From NCBI GenBank assembly GCA_026120185.1, contig JANUWF010001819.1:868001-932000 (forward strand): DNA of 64,000 bases, read 5' to 3'. A program made the translations under genes and the position numbers. Every line of letters begins with the position of its first letter. Positions within the stretch are counted from its first letter, which is position 1. The notes below the pieces were generated by a model, which saw nothing but the letters and a program-made list of their open reading frames with translations, was not told the origin of the DNA and did no database searches. This DNA comes from Voacanga thouarsii (Eukaryota > Streptophyta > Magnoliopsida > Gentianales > Apocynaceae). Below, piece by piece: positions 1 to 10,321 of the stretch.

Positions 1-818
1 AAGTTGGCCAGATTATTTTTATAATATTTTGTAGTATTGTTAAGTTTAGGATTTTTACAGTTGAAAATGATTAATATCAGATGGATGATGGTATTCTTGT
101 TGGTATTGTTTAATGTTATTTTTTTATCTGTTTATGAGATTTTACAAAGAGCTCCATTTGGTTTATAGATAATAAATAAAGTATTGAGATTAATTTGAAT
201 CATTCTTTTTAATTTCAATACTTAACTATATTTATTTATTGTAGAATTTTCAAGATCTTCATGCACTAAAACAGCTGAAGCATTTGGAGAAACAACTCCA
301 AATGTTGGTGGTTGAAATTTGCCTTCCATATCCAGGCTAATCATAACAGTAGTCCAAGCAAATGTCTATGAGGGATTTCTAGTATTCATCACTTTTTTTT
401 TACCTTTGCTAATAGACTAATTTATTACTGTGTGGTCATGTACTTATATTCTTGATGCTTTTCATATTACTTTTTGCTAGTATGTCTTAGATGCATATCT
501 TGTTTATAAAATTACAAGTATGTTTTGAGTGGGAGGTTAAAACCTTACTTGGTAAATTGTGTACAAACCGATCAAACCAAACTGAACCAACCCAAACCAA
601 ACATAACCCAAATCGACGTTTGAAATTTTAAATAGTTTAATTTGGGTTTAAAATTTTCAATCCGAAATATTTGGGTTAGGTTAAAAAATAGAAAAAATCA
701 AACCAATCCAACCCATGAATAGCCCTACTTATATTTAGGGGTATTCCTTCCTTTAAGTCTCCACACACCTTCAGTGTTAGCTTTAGTGCCAAATGTACCC
801 ACACCATGAACATGTGCT
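1..818. other. AT-rich intergenic DNA, no firm gene
   Basis: I see no supportable gene here. A stretch near 245-340 can be read open on both strands, so it is not called. Positions 545-720 are low-complexity DNA rich in AACC/AAACC runs. Confidence 0.4.
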
Positions 819-998
819 ATAGGTCGGCCCTCTCTTATATTAGCCATGGCCTCCTCAGAGGCAATAACCTTACCCTTATCTATCTTTGTGCCTAAATCCC
901 GATAGAGTTGTGATAGGTCGGCCCTTTCTTATATTAGCCAAGGCCTCCTCAGAGGTAATAGCCTTACACTTATCCATCTTGTGCCCGATAGAGTTGTG
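819..998. repeat. Imperfect tandem duplication, period 94 bp
   Basis: The block beginning ATAGGTCGGCCCT at 819 recurs at 913. Both units carry the TTAGCCA-GGCCTCCTCAGAGG core and end in CGATAGAGTTGTG. The second unit is about 86 bp because of a short internal deletion. The duplication overlaps the 3' end of the zinc-knuckle pseudogene, so it arose in or beside that relic. Confidence 0.75.
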
Positions 999-1410
999 AA
1001 TTTGGCATGATCCTGAGATTTTTGTCTTGCCTCTACCTTCGCCTTAACCAATTTCCTAGTAAGTTCACACTTGAAGTTTACCTTGTCACCAATGCAGTGC
1101 TCACGAGTGTGACCAAATCTATTGTAGGAACTGCAGAAAGTTCGTTCAAAGTCATACTTCACAGCTTGATAAATAACATCTCCCGATGGCATCTTAATTT
1201 TGATGTCCCTAATCAGGGGCTTTGAGGAGTCAACCTCCACCGAGCACAAACCATCCTTGCAGTCTTTCCATTAGCCATAATCGATTTACCCACAGCAACA
1301 ATCTTGCTTAAAGCTAGTGTGTTCTAGCAGATAAAAGGAAGGTAGGCAGAATGATCCGTATAGGTATGATGTTGATATCCTTCATTGAAAAATCATACTC
1401 AGGTGGTATC
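929..1410 (-). pseudogene. Zinc-knuckle (zf-CCHC_4 / DUF4283-type) protein relic, probably from a LINE-type element
   Basis: The 106-residue reading frame contains VEVDSSKPL near its start, then a basic stretch and a degenerate zinc knuckle with cysteines spaced around FGHTREHC. This is the usual order at the end of plant DUF4283/zf-CCHC_4 proteins, many of which are ORF1 of non-LTR retrotransposons. Upstream on the same strand, in another frame and broken by a stop, residues such as PEYDFSMKDINIIPIRIILP resemble the preceding DUF4283 segment. One knuckle cysteine appears replaced by tyrosine (CSSY where CxxC is expected). No reverse transcriptase is attached. Inference: a decayed 5' fragment of a LINE or a retro-derived host gene. 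Confidence 0.6.
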
Positions 1411-1469
1411 AATTTAAGTAGCAAAAATTGACCATATACTAACTAAAATTGATGATTAGTTAGCACCAA

Positions 1470-2050
1470 TTAACGTCTTATAATGTTTAATTTTTGTCAT
1501 ACATAATATTTTATTACATTTTTTATGTTGTCATATTAATCGTTACTTTTTCATCGTCATTAAAGATATATGATGACGGTATACTTTTGTTACAAATTGA
1601 TAAATAATATGTAACGTATCATAAAAAATTTCACGTTATAAATATAGTTTTGTGACGTTTAATTTTGTCATAAAATAACTTATAAATTTTCACAAAATAT
1701 CTTATATCGTCATGAAATACGAGTTAAATGTTCAACTATTTGTGACAAAAATAAAAATGCTATACTAATAGATGATGTATTTGTCGTCACTATCATTAAA
1801 AGATAACATTACCAAACACAATCTATTGTCACTAAATATAAGCTGAATATTCAACTATTTATGACGAAAATGAAAATGTCACATGAATATGTAGCGTAAT
1901 TTTTATCAATGATTATTAAAAAATAGCGTCATTAATAATGATGAAACATCACATATCATTGTAAAAATTTTGATTAATTGTTATGTTATTATAATCGTCA
2001 CTCGAATGGGTGATGCTCAAAGTGTAACAAAATATTTATTAATTCTTAAT
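1470..2050. repeat. R1 repeat, copy 1 (CGTCA/TGACG-rich, 119-bp tandem units)
   Basis: The sequence is full of GTCA, CGTC and TGACG words. It contains two tandem units starting at 1709 and 1828 (period 119), each with a TTCAACTATTT-TGAC core followed by a GTCAC/CGTCAT half. The left edge (TTATAATGTTTAATTTTTGTCAT) and the units match the copy at 45640-46235. No coding potential. It could be the subterminal part of a decayed DNA transposon, but no terminal inverted repeats were found. Confidence 0.65.
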
Positions 2051-2149
2051 AAGTACTGGTGTTTCTAAAATGAAAGGGTGACAAATAGATTACAATCTTT
2101 TTATCACTAAACAGTTAAAAAATTTAATAATCATTAACATCTGTATTAC

Positions 2150-2267
2150 CACAAATCATGTAAAGATCATTGATGTTCTCCAAATCTTCACAGATCCTGA
2201 AGAGGTCCATGACCTTTGCAGTAAAATCTTTCTCCATCAAGGAAATAAAGATCGTGAACCTTATGAA
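2150..2267 (-). CDS. Probable internal exon of a PP4R3/SMEK homologue (regulatory subunit 3 of protein phosphatase 4)
   Basis: On the minus strand the exon is bounded by a TTCTTCAG acceptor and a G|GTAATA donor and is open for 39 codons. It contains KVMDLFRICEDLENINDLYM. The FRICEDLEN core is characteristic of the armadillo-like region of PP4R3 (SMEK/Psy2), which targets the PP4 catalytic subunit to substrates, mainly in the nucleus. Downstream exons are not visible to the left, where the R1 repeat and the zinc-knuckle relic lie. Upstream exons would lie to the right, now beyond retroelement A, whose 3' LTR begins 77 bp away. It may belong to a gene with large introns or be a stranded fragment. 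The family call rests on one exon. Confidence 0.55.
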
Positions 2268-2343
2268 CTGAAGAATCAAACATTAACAAGAGGAAAGGTA
2301 AACATGCTAGTTAGGAAGATGGCAAGCGTACACCGGATAAAAT

Positions 2344-3680
2344 TGTTAGTTATAGGATCGCTATACTTATGTGTCAACCAAATTATACCCTGAGAATATG
2401 TGAAAATGAATCATACATTTGTAGATATCGTCTTCACCAATACGATTCTTGAAGCCTTTGGCCTTTTGGTAATGCTCCAGACCCCCAAATCTTCTTCAAT
2501 ATAATCTCCTTAGACAAAAAAAATTGCTAATCGTATTTTCTCTCTCTCTCTTTGTTGATGGTAGACTCACACAAAAAATTGAGAGAACATGTTATTTCTC
2601 ATGTATATCAAAAATAGAGTCATAAACCAATATGTATAATTGACTCTACCTTAAAATACAAATCTTGATAGAATAAGAAAAGTGTAGTTGGATACAACTA
2701 TTTCCACTTATTCTATTCCATCTCAAATACAATTTTTGGGTTTCTACAATTTTCATTAATAAATTATAAATTATTATTATCTAATAATTAGGAGCCACTG
2801 AAGGGACCTGACCGAATATAGTTAGTCTGAATTCCAATAAATTATTTTGTCTACAAAAATAATTTATTAATTAAGTTCCACTTCACTAAAAGAACGTATC
2901 TGCACTCTTAGTTTAATCACAATTACTGGAGTCAATAATTATATCTAATAATTGATCAATCCAACAAATCACCCCCGTCGATTAATGTAATACTTTGAAT
3001 GAGGCAGTATGACCACAGTGCCCCTCATTCAAATCCTCAATTCTCATCTTCAATTTAACAGTACCATGTGACCACATCACACTTACAAATTGAATTCAAT
3101 AGACACTATTGAATTACTGAGTTCAGATTTAACTGTCTCTTAGAAGAACTCATGAGGAAATGATCTTACCTATTTACGGATTCCATATTGTATAGTAATT
3201 ATTTCATATTTATTTCACTTTAATTCCTAAGATACTCGAAATATTAATTATTGAGTTAATCTCATTCTTTAGTAACTCAAGGAACTTCAAGTTAGTAAAT
3301 ATAAATAATTGTTTACTCAGGATTAAGGTCTTATGTACGACAATCTTTTAATATTTTATTTGTATGGTTTATTCTACAAATACACATTGATGGTCCATCT
3401 AATATATCAAAACATATCCTCAATTTTATTGCCAAAGTCAAAGACAGACTTCAATAAAATTAAAACGATCTCACCAAAATAAATTGTCCAAATTTATTTT
3501 AGATCGCGGATAATTTATTTCGAATTAAATTATAAATCAAGTATTTATGTGTTTAACAAATAAACACTTGATTTATAATATCTAAATAATTCGTGGACAA
3601 AATAGGCTCATACATATAAATATATAAAAATATACTTTATTTAATTTCAAAATATAAATATTATATTTACTCGATAGGCA
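2344..3680 (-). repeat. Element A 3' LTR (1337 bp)
   Basis: On the plus strand it begins TGTTAG and ends AGGCA, giving the TG...CA termini. It lies just outside the complement of a polypurine tract (ATTCTCCCACTTG, about 3691-3703). Positions 2344-2968 align with the 5' LTR at 29641-30264, including the shared ACATTTGTAGATATCGTCTTC segment. The remaining ~710 bp have no counterpart there. Confidence 0.85.
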
Positions 3681-3706
3681 TATCTAAAAAAATTCTCCCA
3701 CTTGTC

Positions 3707-5187
3707 CTAGAGTAAACGGGACATGTCAAAAATACCCATACTTTCTATATGACTTACAAAAACAGTTACAGATAAACTTTTAGTAAAAGGATCAGTAAGA
3801 TTTTCAGCAAAAGAAATCTTGCATACTTCTACATCTCCACGTTGAACAATCTCCCTAAGTAGGTGATATTTACTTTCAATGTGTTTACCACGCTGATGGT
3901 TGTGTAGTTCCTTTGCATTTGCCACTGCACTACTGTTGTCATAGTACAAACTGATGGCTTAAGATGCAGAAGGAATCACTTCAAGTTCTATCAAGAACTT
4001 CTTTAACCATACTGACTCTTTAGCTGCTTTACGAGCTGCCACATATTCAGCTTCCATTGTAGAGTTAGCAATACAAGATTGTTTGATACTTTTCCACACA
4101 ATTGCACCACCACCTAAGGTAAAATAGAATCTAAGTTGGACTTGTAAAGATCTCTATCAGCTTGACAATCAGAATCAATGTAACCTACAAGTACTAATTC
4201 TGGAGCTAAGTAAACTAGCATATATTCTCGAGTTTTGCGAAAATACTTGAATATATGCTTCACTGCTATCCAGTGTTTTGGTCTTCAGTTTGACTGATAT
4301 CTACTGATCATCCCAACAACATGATAAATTTCTGGACGAGTACAAAGCATACGTATATGAGACTTCCTACAGTTGATGCATAAGGAACTCGTTTCATGTA
4401 TTCAACTTCACTAGGAGTTTTAGGACTGTGCTTCTAAGATAACTGAATTTCATGTCTGAAAGGCAATTGACCTTTCTTGAAATTTTGTATTGAAAATCTC
4501 ATCGGCATTTTATTAATTGCTATTTGCCTATTCTTTCTATCCCGAAGGATTTGAATGCCCATAACATATCTTGTTTCTCCCAAGTCCTTTATATCAAATT
4601 GTTTACCCAACCAATTTTTCACCAATGTTAATGTTCTTATCATTTCTAATGAGAAGGATGTCATCAACATACAATATAAGAAAAATCACCTTATCATCTA
4701 TAATTCTCTTATAGACACAAGGTTCATCAAGATGTCGATTAAAATTATAAGATTTAATAGCTTGATCAAACATAATAATCCAAGATCTAGACGTTTTTTT
4801 AAGCCCATAAATGGACCTATTCAACTTGCAGACTTTATGTTCTTGATCTTCTTGGATAAAACCATCTGGTTGTACTATGTAGATACATTCGTCAAGATTT
4901 CCATTAAGGAAAGCTGTATTGACGTCCATTTGCCATACTTCATAGTTGAAGTGAGCTGCAATGGATAAGAGGATTCTTATAGACTTTAGCATGGCCACAG
5001 GAACTAAGGTTTCCTCATAGTCAATACTTTCTCGTTGGGTATAACCCTTAGCAACTAATTTAGCTTTGAAAGTTTTCACTTTTCCATCTACTTCTCTCTT
5101 TCTTTTGTAGACTTATTTACACCTAATAGGTTTTACCCCATTAGGTAGGTCCACAAGTTCTCAAACGGAGTTAGTGTATATGGATTT
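3707..5187 (-). pseudogene. Element A pol, 3' part: reverse transcriptase and RNase H
   Basis: From the right edge leftward the frame enters the copia RT at the conserved ELVDLPNG segment and continues with FKAKLVAKGYTQ, QMDVNTAFLNG and the catalytic YVDD (about 4660). It then runs through DIKDLGE to the RNase H end, where DNSSAVANAKE and a degenerate DPFTKSL motif close the polyprotein 15 bp from the polypurine tract. Stops and frameshifts occur near 5110-5160, 4603 and 3950-4434. The start of this domain lies on the other side of element B at 25297. The RT once copied element RNA into cDNA, but this copy is not functional. Confidence 0.88.
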
Positions 5188-6390
5188 TGAAAAACCTTAT
5201 ATGGGGGGGGGGGGGAGGTGAATAAGGTTTTTGGCAAACTAATTATTTTCAAATCGTCTGATATATAGAATAATGATAATCTTCAAGTTTCTTGGATCAA
5301 CTTTATGGAAACAAAGAAAGCAATCCAAGAAAACCTTGAGTATTATCCAGATTCAGACTAAAAAAGATATATAATGCAGTTAATATTGTAAACCGAGAAA
5401 TGAGACACAAAATGTATAGTGGTTCGATTTGATCTACCAAGATCTACGTCCACTACCTTAAACTCACACTTAAGGATTTTCAATCAAATTTCATTTACTT
5501 AACTTAATAAAATCAAACTGTACCAAATACAAGAGAGGATCACCACACTTGGTTTTCCAAAACCTCTCAATTAAATAATCAAATCAAAGTTCACCCCAAA
5601 TGGGTTTTACACCATAACCTTATAATACAAAAGAGATTGAATGTCAATGGAGCAGTAAAAGCTCATTTGTTTGAGTAGATGTACACCAAGGTACAAAGCA
5701 CAAACACTTTTACCTTTTAGACACAATTTGAATTCACTTTGAAGCACTTGATAAAAAGAGATTTTTGTTTTCTATAGAGCAATAGTGTTTCTTAGAAGAA
5801 TGCCACATAAATCTTGTGTCTAATCTTGTTTAGAGGCTTTTTATAGAGTCATAAAGTGAAGTACCAACGGCTATAATTTTTCTGTTAAATTTATCCGTGT
5901 TTTGGACTCATGTTTCAGACGACGATGCATTCAAAAGATAAGTCCAAAATGGCACTTTTCAGACAGAAATGATTTGACACTCTTTACAATATTTTTGATG
6001 AATTTTTTAGATGCAGAATCATCCAAACTACTCAATCTAAAATTCTGAGATTTTCAAAACTTCGAAATTTTTTTCTTTGTGTGCTTCAATGTAGAAATCA
6101 ATTGAATCAAAAGGTAAGGAGACATAAGAATTAACAAGAATTACCTTAATAACACTTTCTAGTCTAAAGTTCTTCCATAAGGACTTCTTGGTATACAACC
6201 TTATAAGCTTGAACTTCATTTTGATCACTCATACTTGAATTCCGTTGCTTAAGAGTTGCTTAACAATCTTATTTGAATGCCTTAGAAGAACTGAGGTTAA
6301 ACATGTCTTATCACATATATATTACACAAGTTAGTTTATATCAATGTTTGTCATAAGTCAAAATATAGGAGAAAGCTCTTAGGGCTAACA
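5188..6390 (-). repeat. Element B 3' LTR (1203 bp)
   Basis: It begins TGAAAAACCTTA and ends GGGCTAACA on the plus strand. It matches 24105-25296 along its length, including TGGTTCGATTTGATCTACCA and the TTTTGGACTCATGTTTC segment. A G homopolymer near 5204-5216 is longer than the GGGGGG at the same place in the other LTR. Confidence 0.92.
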
Positions 6391-6407
6391 ATCTCCCCCT
6401 TTTTGAG
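6391..6407 (-). other. Element B polypurine tract
   Basis: On the minus strand this reads as a G-rich run (AAAGGGGGAGAT) directly abutting the TGTTAG start of the 3' LTR. It is the expected primer site for plus-strand cDNA synthesis. Similar GGGGGAG runs occur at 6711-6720, 7481-7495 and 8793-8800 in the same tail. Confidence 0.75.
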
Positions 6408-6544
6408 TGATGACAAAACTTGATAGAATCTAGAGATAAATAATTGTTTAAACATGTTAGATTGAGAGGAATAGAACTGTTTTTCATTGAAATACAATCT
6501 CTCACTATGAAACTCAAAGAGTGCTTATGAGATTTAAGATATAA

Positions 6545-6547
<3 letters not shown>

Positions 6548-6590
<43 letters not shown>
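6548..6590. repeat. (AT)n microsatellite
   Basis: An uninterrupted TA/AT dinucleotide run of about 43 bp in the noncoding tail of element B. Confidence 0.9.
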
Positions 6591-6591
<1 letters not shown>

Positions 6592-7220
6592 CATGGCTTA
6601 ATGGGCCTATAGCCTAACCTATCTCCATATCCTTACGATTCTTCCAAAAAAAGATAATGATATAATAAATTTTATAAAGGAGATATAGGAGGCAAGTTAA
6701 ATGATAAGATGCTCCCCCTTAATATTTGCATGTATAAATATTTTAAAACGAGAGAAACTAAAATTAATTTTGTACGTCAAAATCGTACGTCCAAAACATT
6801 GGTGAAAGTATATATGAAACCTATGCGTGTTTTAGATGTCCAAAGAGTGTGTGTCCAAAACAGTATGAATTTTTGAAAAAGATTTTTGGATCAAGGAAAT
6901 ATGAGTCCAAAACACTCCTTGACATAATGCACAGGATAATGGATTTTTTTTTTAGAATTTCAAAGAGTTTTGAACATAATAGAAGTAATCCATCTTATTG
7001 AAATTTTTATCAATGAAATTGTCACAGAATCAACATCTTATCAATCTAGTCTCAAAGATAGCTTAATTATGAAGAGAATACTTTTGGATAATAAAAAAGA
7101 ATAGGATACCAAATTGATGTTTAATTTGGATAACAACAAACTGAAATCAAAGATGATCAATTTTTATATCAAGTAGTTCATTAAAAAAAAAAAATCAAAT
7201 CAAGCATAAAGTATCAGTTA

Positions 7221-7482
7221 GTTTCATATTTGCAGTAGCTAATCATTTTAGTAACTATCCTAAAATTTCCCAAACAAAAACTTCCCAGTTAGTTTCGTAT
7301 CAGTTTCATGTATTAGTTCTATATCAGTCCATTATCCCAACATTCCAAGCAAAAACTTCGAGTGAGTTTCATATTTGCAATAGCTAATCATTTTAGTAAC
7401 TATCCCAAAATTTTCCAAACAAAAACTTCCCAGTCAGTTTCATATCAGTTTCATGTATCAGTTCCATATCAGTCTAATATCT
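7221..7482. repeat. Tandem duplication in the element B tail, period 155 bp
   Basis: GTTTCATATTTGCA-TAGC starts at 7221 and again at 7376. Both copies continue through TAATCATTTTAGTAACTATCC and a cluster of TATCAGTTTCATGTAT words. The second copy ends near the GGGGGAG-type tract at 7481. Noncoding. Confidence 0.75.
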
Positions 7483-7669
7483 TCTCCCCCTTTATCATCA
7501 ATCAAAAAGAGTAATAATAGAAAAGAAGTAGAAGAAATAGAAAATAGATAGATAGAAAATTGTCAAAATTTAAGTAGTTAGCCTTGTGCATAATTAAGGA
7601 CAGAAAAGTAAATTGTTCACGATATTAGAGAGAATATCAACTGAAGATCATTTTGCCAAACTGATCTTC

Positions 7670-9190
7670 TTAGAAAATGTGAATTATTTCAACTTTTGAT
7701 CCGGCACCCTTTTTAGTGTGTTGACTAGCAATCCTATTGGATTTTCTTTTAACCACAATATGCTTATGTCTCTTTCCAGATGAGACATGTGGTTTGGAGG
7801 AGGCAGAAGGTGCTACAACTTCCTTAATCGGGGATTTTTTCTTGGTTTGCACAATAGCATGCACTTCCTCCTATGCAGACAGTTCTTGTTCAGTCTCTTT
7901 CTCAATGACAAGTTCTTCTCCTGTTGCCTTGGCTTGAGCAGATACTGTAGGTGTAGACACCAGTTTATCTATTTTTGTTATCTTTTCCACTGCTATCAGT
8001 CTATTTCCAAGACTTTGAAGCTCAGAATTGAGGCTATCCAGTTTAACAGCCAATTAGTTGATAGCATCCAAAATACTCACAGAAAGTTCCATGTCCTTTT
8101 CTGTTCTTTTAACAGAGGATTCTACTTGAGGATTTTCCTCAATCTTTCTTTTTGTCCCAATAGAGGGGGCAGATTTTCCTTCTGCTTTTATTTTCATCAA
8201 TCTTTTTTTTCTTTACCTTCAGTATCTCGAAGCAACTTCCATTCATTGCCCACTCATACATATCCCATTCTCTTAAAAGAATCAAAGCTATAAACATTCA
8301 TTTTTGTCGGATCACAGGAAACTAAATTTAAATCAACATTAAAATATTTGAATACCTTAGTTAACAGATTTCCAAAAGGTATAGCTTTGCTAGAGGTATT
8401 TCTCAATTATAGCATCAACTTAGTAGCTAAAAATCGAAAACTAATATGCCTTCCCTCTACCAAAGCCAACATAATTACCATCTGCAAAATATTTATGGAG
8501 GTCTTATAACCGAAGCTCGGTACCACCATGGTAGAAACCATATGGTGCAAGATCCTTCCAACTCCATTCAACCATTTTGTGTTTCTGTTACTAGAGTTCC
8601 CAAAACTTCTTCCTTTAGCAAAAATTTCCTCAAATTTCTTTAACTCAAATATATCATTTCCCTCTAAAAATTTATTTAACTCAAAATATTGAATCCCTCA
8701 ATCCCTTACATCACAGATCCTATTTAGCAAACGATGATCAAACTCAATGTCCTTTCCTTTATCTCTTGAAACATACCACCGAATCATAAAACCTCCCCCT
8801 GTTTCCTCAAGACGACCATTGGCATAAAATTCCCAAACAAGTGGAGTAAATAATTTTTCATCAACAGAAAGTAAACTACCCTATCCAATATGTTCAAACA
8901 TATCCAATACATTTGAGAGATTTACAAAGGTCGAAGGATTAGCACAATATCTAGAAATAATGGTTCTATTGCCTGAAACCCAGTCATTGTAATCAAATTC
9001 ACATTTAGAGTCAATGAAATGGAATACCTGATTTTCAAAACTCACTTGTTCCGGTGAAGACTTTGATGAGTCGTAGTGTGATTTCGAGAAGTCTGGTTCA
9101 GGGGAGACTTCTTTTCCTTTTCTTTGCTCAAAGTTGAACTCTTCTTCTTCGTCTTTGGAGACATTTTTTGCACCTTCTTGGGTTTTGGTG
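7670..9190 (-). pseudogene. Sirevirus env-like / plant transposon protein frame of element B
   Basis: Reading leftward from about 9190, one frame runs through an acidic-basic N-terminal segment (KDEEEEFNFEQRKGKE) into a folded-looking domain with FVNLSNVLDMFEHIG, FTPLVWEFYANGRL and IRWYVSRDKGKDIEF. This pattern is typical of the plant transposon protein domain coded after pol in Sireviruses. Stops interrupt it after FEHIG and near 8690. Further left, 7871-8053 encodes a short amphipathic, possibly coiled-coil segment, and 7670-7864 a basic tail rich in Lys and Ser. I see no clear transmembrane segment. The env label is historical; membrane fusion by this protein is unproven. Its position between RNase H and the 3' LTR supports the call. 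Confidence 0.7.
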
Positions 9191-9684
9191 TAGATGATTT
9201 TGTTTTGTCATTAAAAAGATTAGGGGTTTTTTTTTTTTTATTGACGATTTTCTTTGAAGAACAAGAACACAGAATTTTTGGAAGATGTCAATTACAGAGA
9301 TTTGGAGGAGAGAAGAAACGAAGTCCTTTGAATGTCTGGAGAAATGTGATATAAAGTGCATTGAAAAGATAAATTTATCACAGAGATTTAGAGAAACGTG
9401 CAAGCCCCCTTTTTGAAATTCAAAAATTGGAATATGGAAGCAATTATTTTTCAAACAAAAAGAAATATAGAGTATATAAAAAAAAAAGTTCTGTTTTGGA
9501 TTTTGACCCAACCCAAAATAATAATCCAAATGAAACTTTTTCAGAAATGCATTTTAGATGAAGGGTTTGGACTCAAATACTGCGTCCAAAAGGTTATTGG
9601 TGTGTTTTGGATACAAACACTGTGTCCAAAAACTTCGTCTTCACTAATCTTGCAAAATAAAGAAGACTTATGCCACTAGGTTAG
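9191..9684. other. Noncoding spacer of element B
   Basis: Lies between RNase H and the env-like frame. It carries repeated GTCCAAAA/TTTTGGAC words (9545-9635) that also occur in the element B LTR and at 6780-6910. No domain recognised. Confidence 0.5.
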
Positions 9685-10316
9685 TTAAGATATTTTTGTA
9701 ATTCCCAATCCCCTTTTCATATTGTTGAATCTTTCTTCAGCTAGAGGTTTTGTAAAGATATCTGCAAGTTGTTCATTAGTTAAAATATATTCAGCACACA
9801 CATCGCCTTTGAGTACATGATCTCGGATGAAATGATGTTTAACTTCTATATACTTTGTCCTAGAATGTTGAACAGGATTTTTTGTTAGATTGATAGCACT
9901 TGTATTGTCACATAATATATGTATGCAATTAAAGTTAAGACCAAAATCAAGTAATGCATTCTTCATCCATAAAATTTGTGCATAACAATTGCCAGCTGCA
10001 ATGTATTCGGCCTCAGTTGTGGATAAGGACACGCAAGCTTACTTTTTGCTGTGCCATGATACAAGAGAGTGTCTAAGAAATTGACAATGGCCACTAATAC
10101 TTTTTCTTTTCACTTTGCAACCTATATAATCTGCATCAGTGTATCCTATAAGATCAAATGTGTTAGTATGAAGATACCATAAGCTATAATCGTATGTGCT
10201 GATCAGATATCGAAGTATGCATTTTACTGCACATAGATGTGATTCCTTTGGATAAAATTGAAAACGGGCACAAAGACACACTGAAAATATAATGTCAGGT
10301 CGACTAGCAGTAAGAT
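9685..10316 (-). pseudogene. Element B pol, 3' end: RNase H
   Basis: Starting at the right edge, the sequence resumes the copia pol connection with ASRPDIIFSV, then YTDADYIGCK (RNase H catalytic Asp context), LSTTEAEYIAA, DNTSAINLTKN and the terminal ADIFTKPL. Only one stop, near 10035, and a missing RNase H residue or two separate it from a normal C-terminus. The upstream half of the domain is at 19812-20600, on the far side of element C; the frame and the AGAGT target site fit together exactly. Function: RNA removal during reverse transcription. Confidence 0.92.
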
Positions 10317-10321
10317 AGAGT

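Noticed and set aside
245..340. Exon-like stretch with a TTTATTGTAG acceptor, 31 codons with a leucine-rich heptad pattern
   Set aside because: The opposite strand and another frame of the same bases are equally open and protein-like, and no other exon is near. Strand and reality cannot be decided.
4555..4968. 137-codon plus-strand reading frame
   Set aside because: It is antisense to the well-supported reverse transcriptase of element A on the minus strand.
7787..8293. 168-codon plus-strand reading frame rich in Phe and Cys
   Set aside because: It lies antisense to the env-like frame and mirrors its Lys/Glu-rich composition. No domain is recognised.
9124..9679. Overlapping frames of 76-133 codons on both strands
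   Set aside because: They are in the wrong frames relative to the acidic start of the env-like protein, with homopolymer-driven composition.
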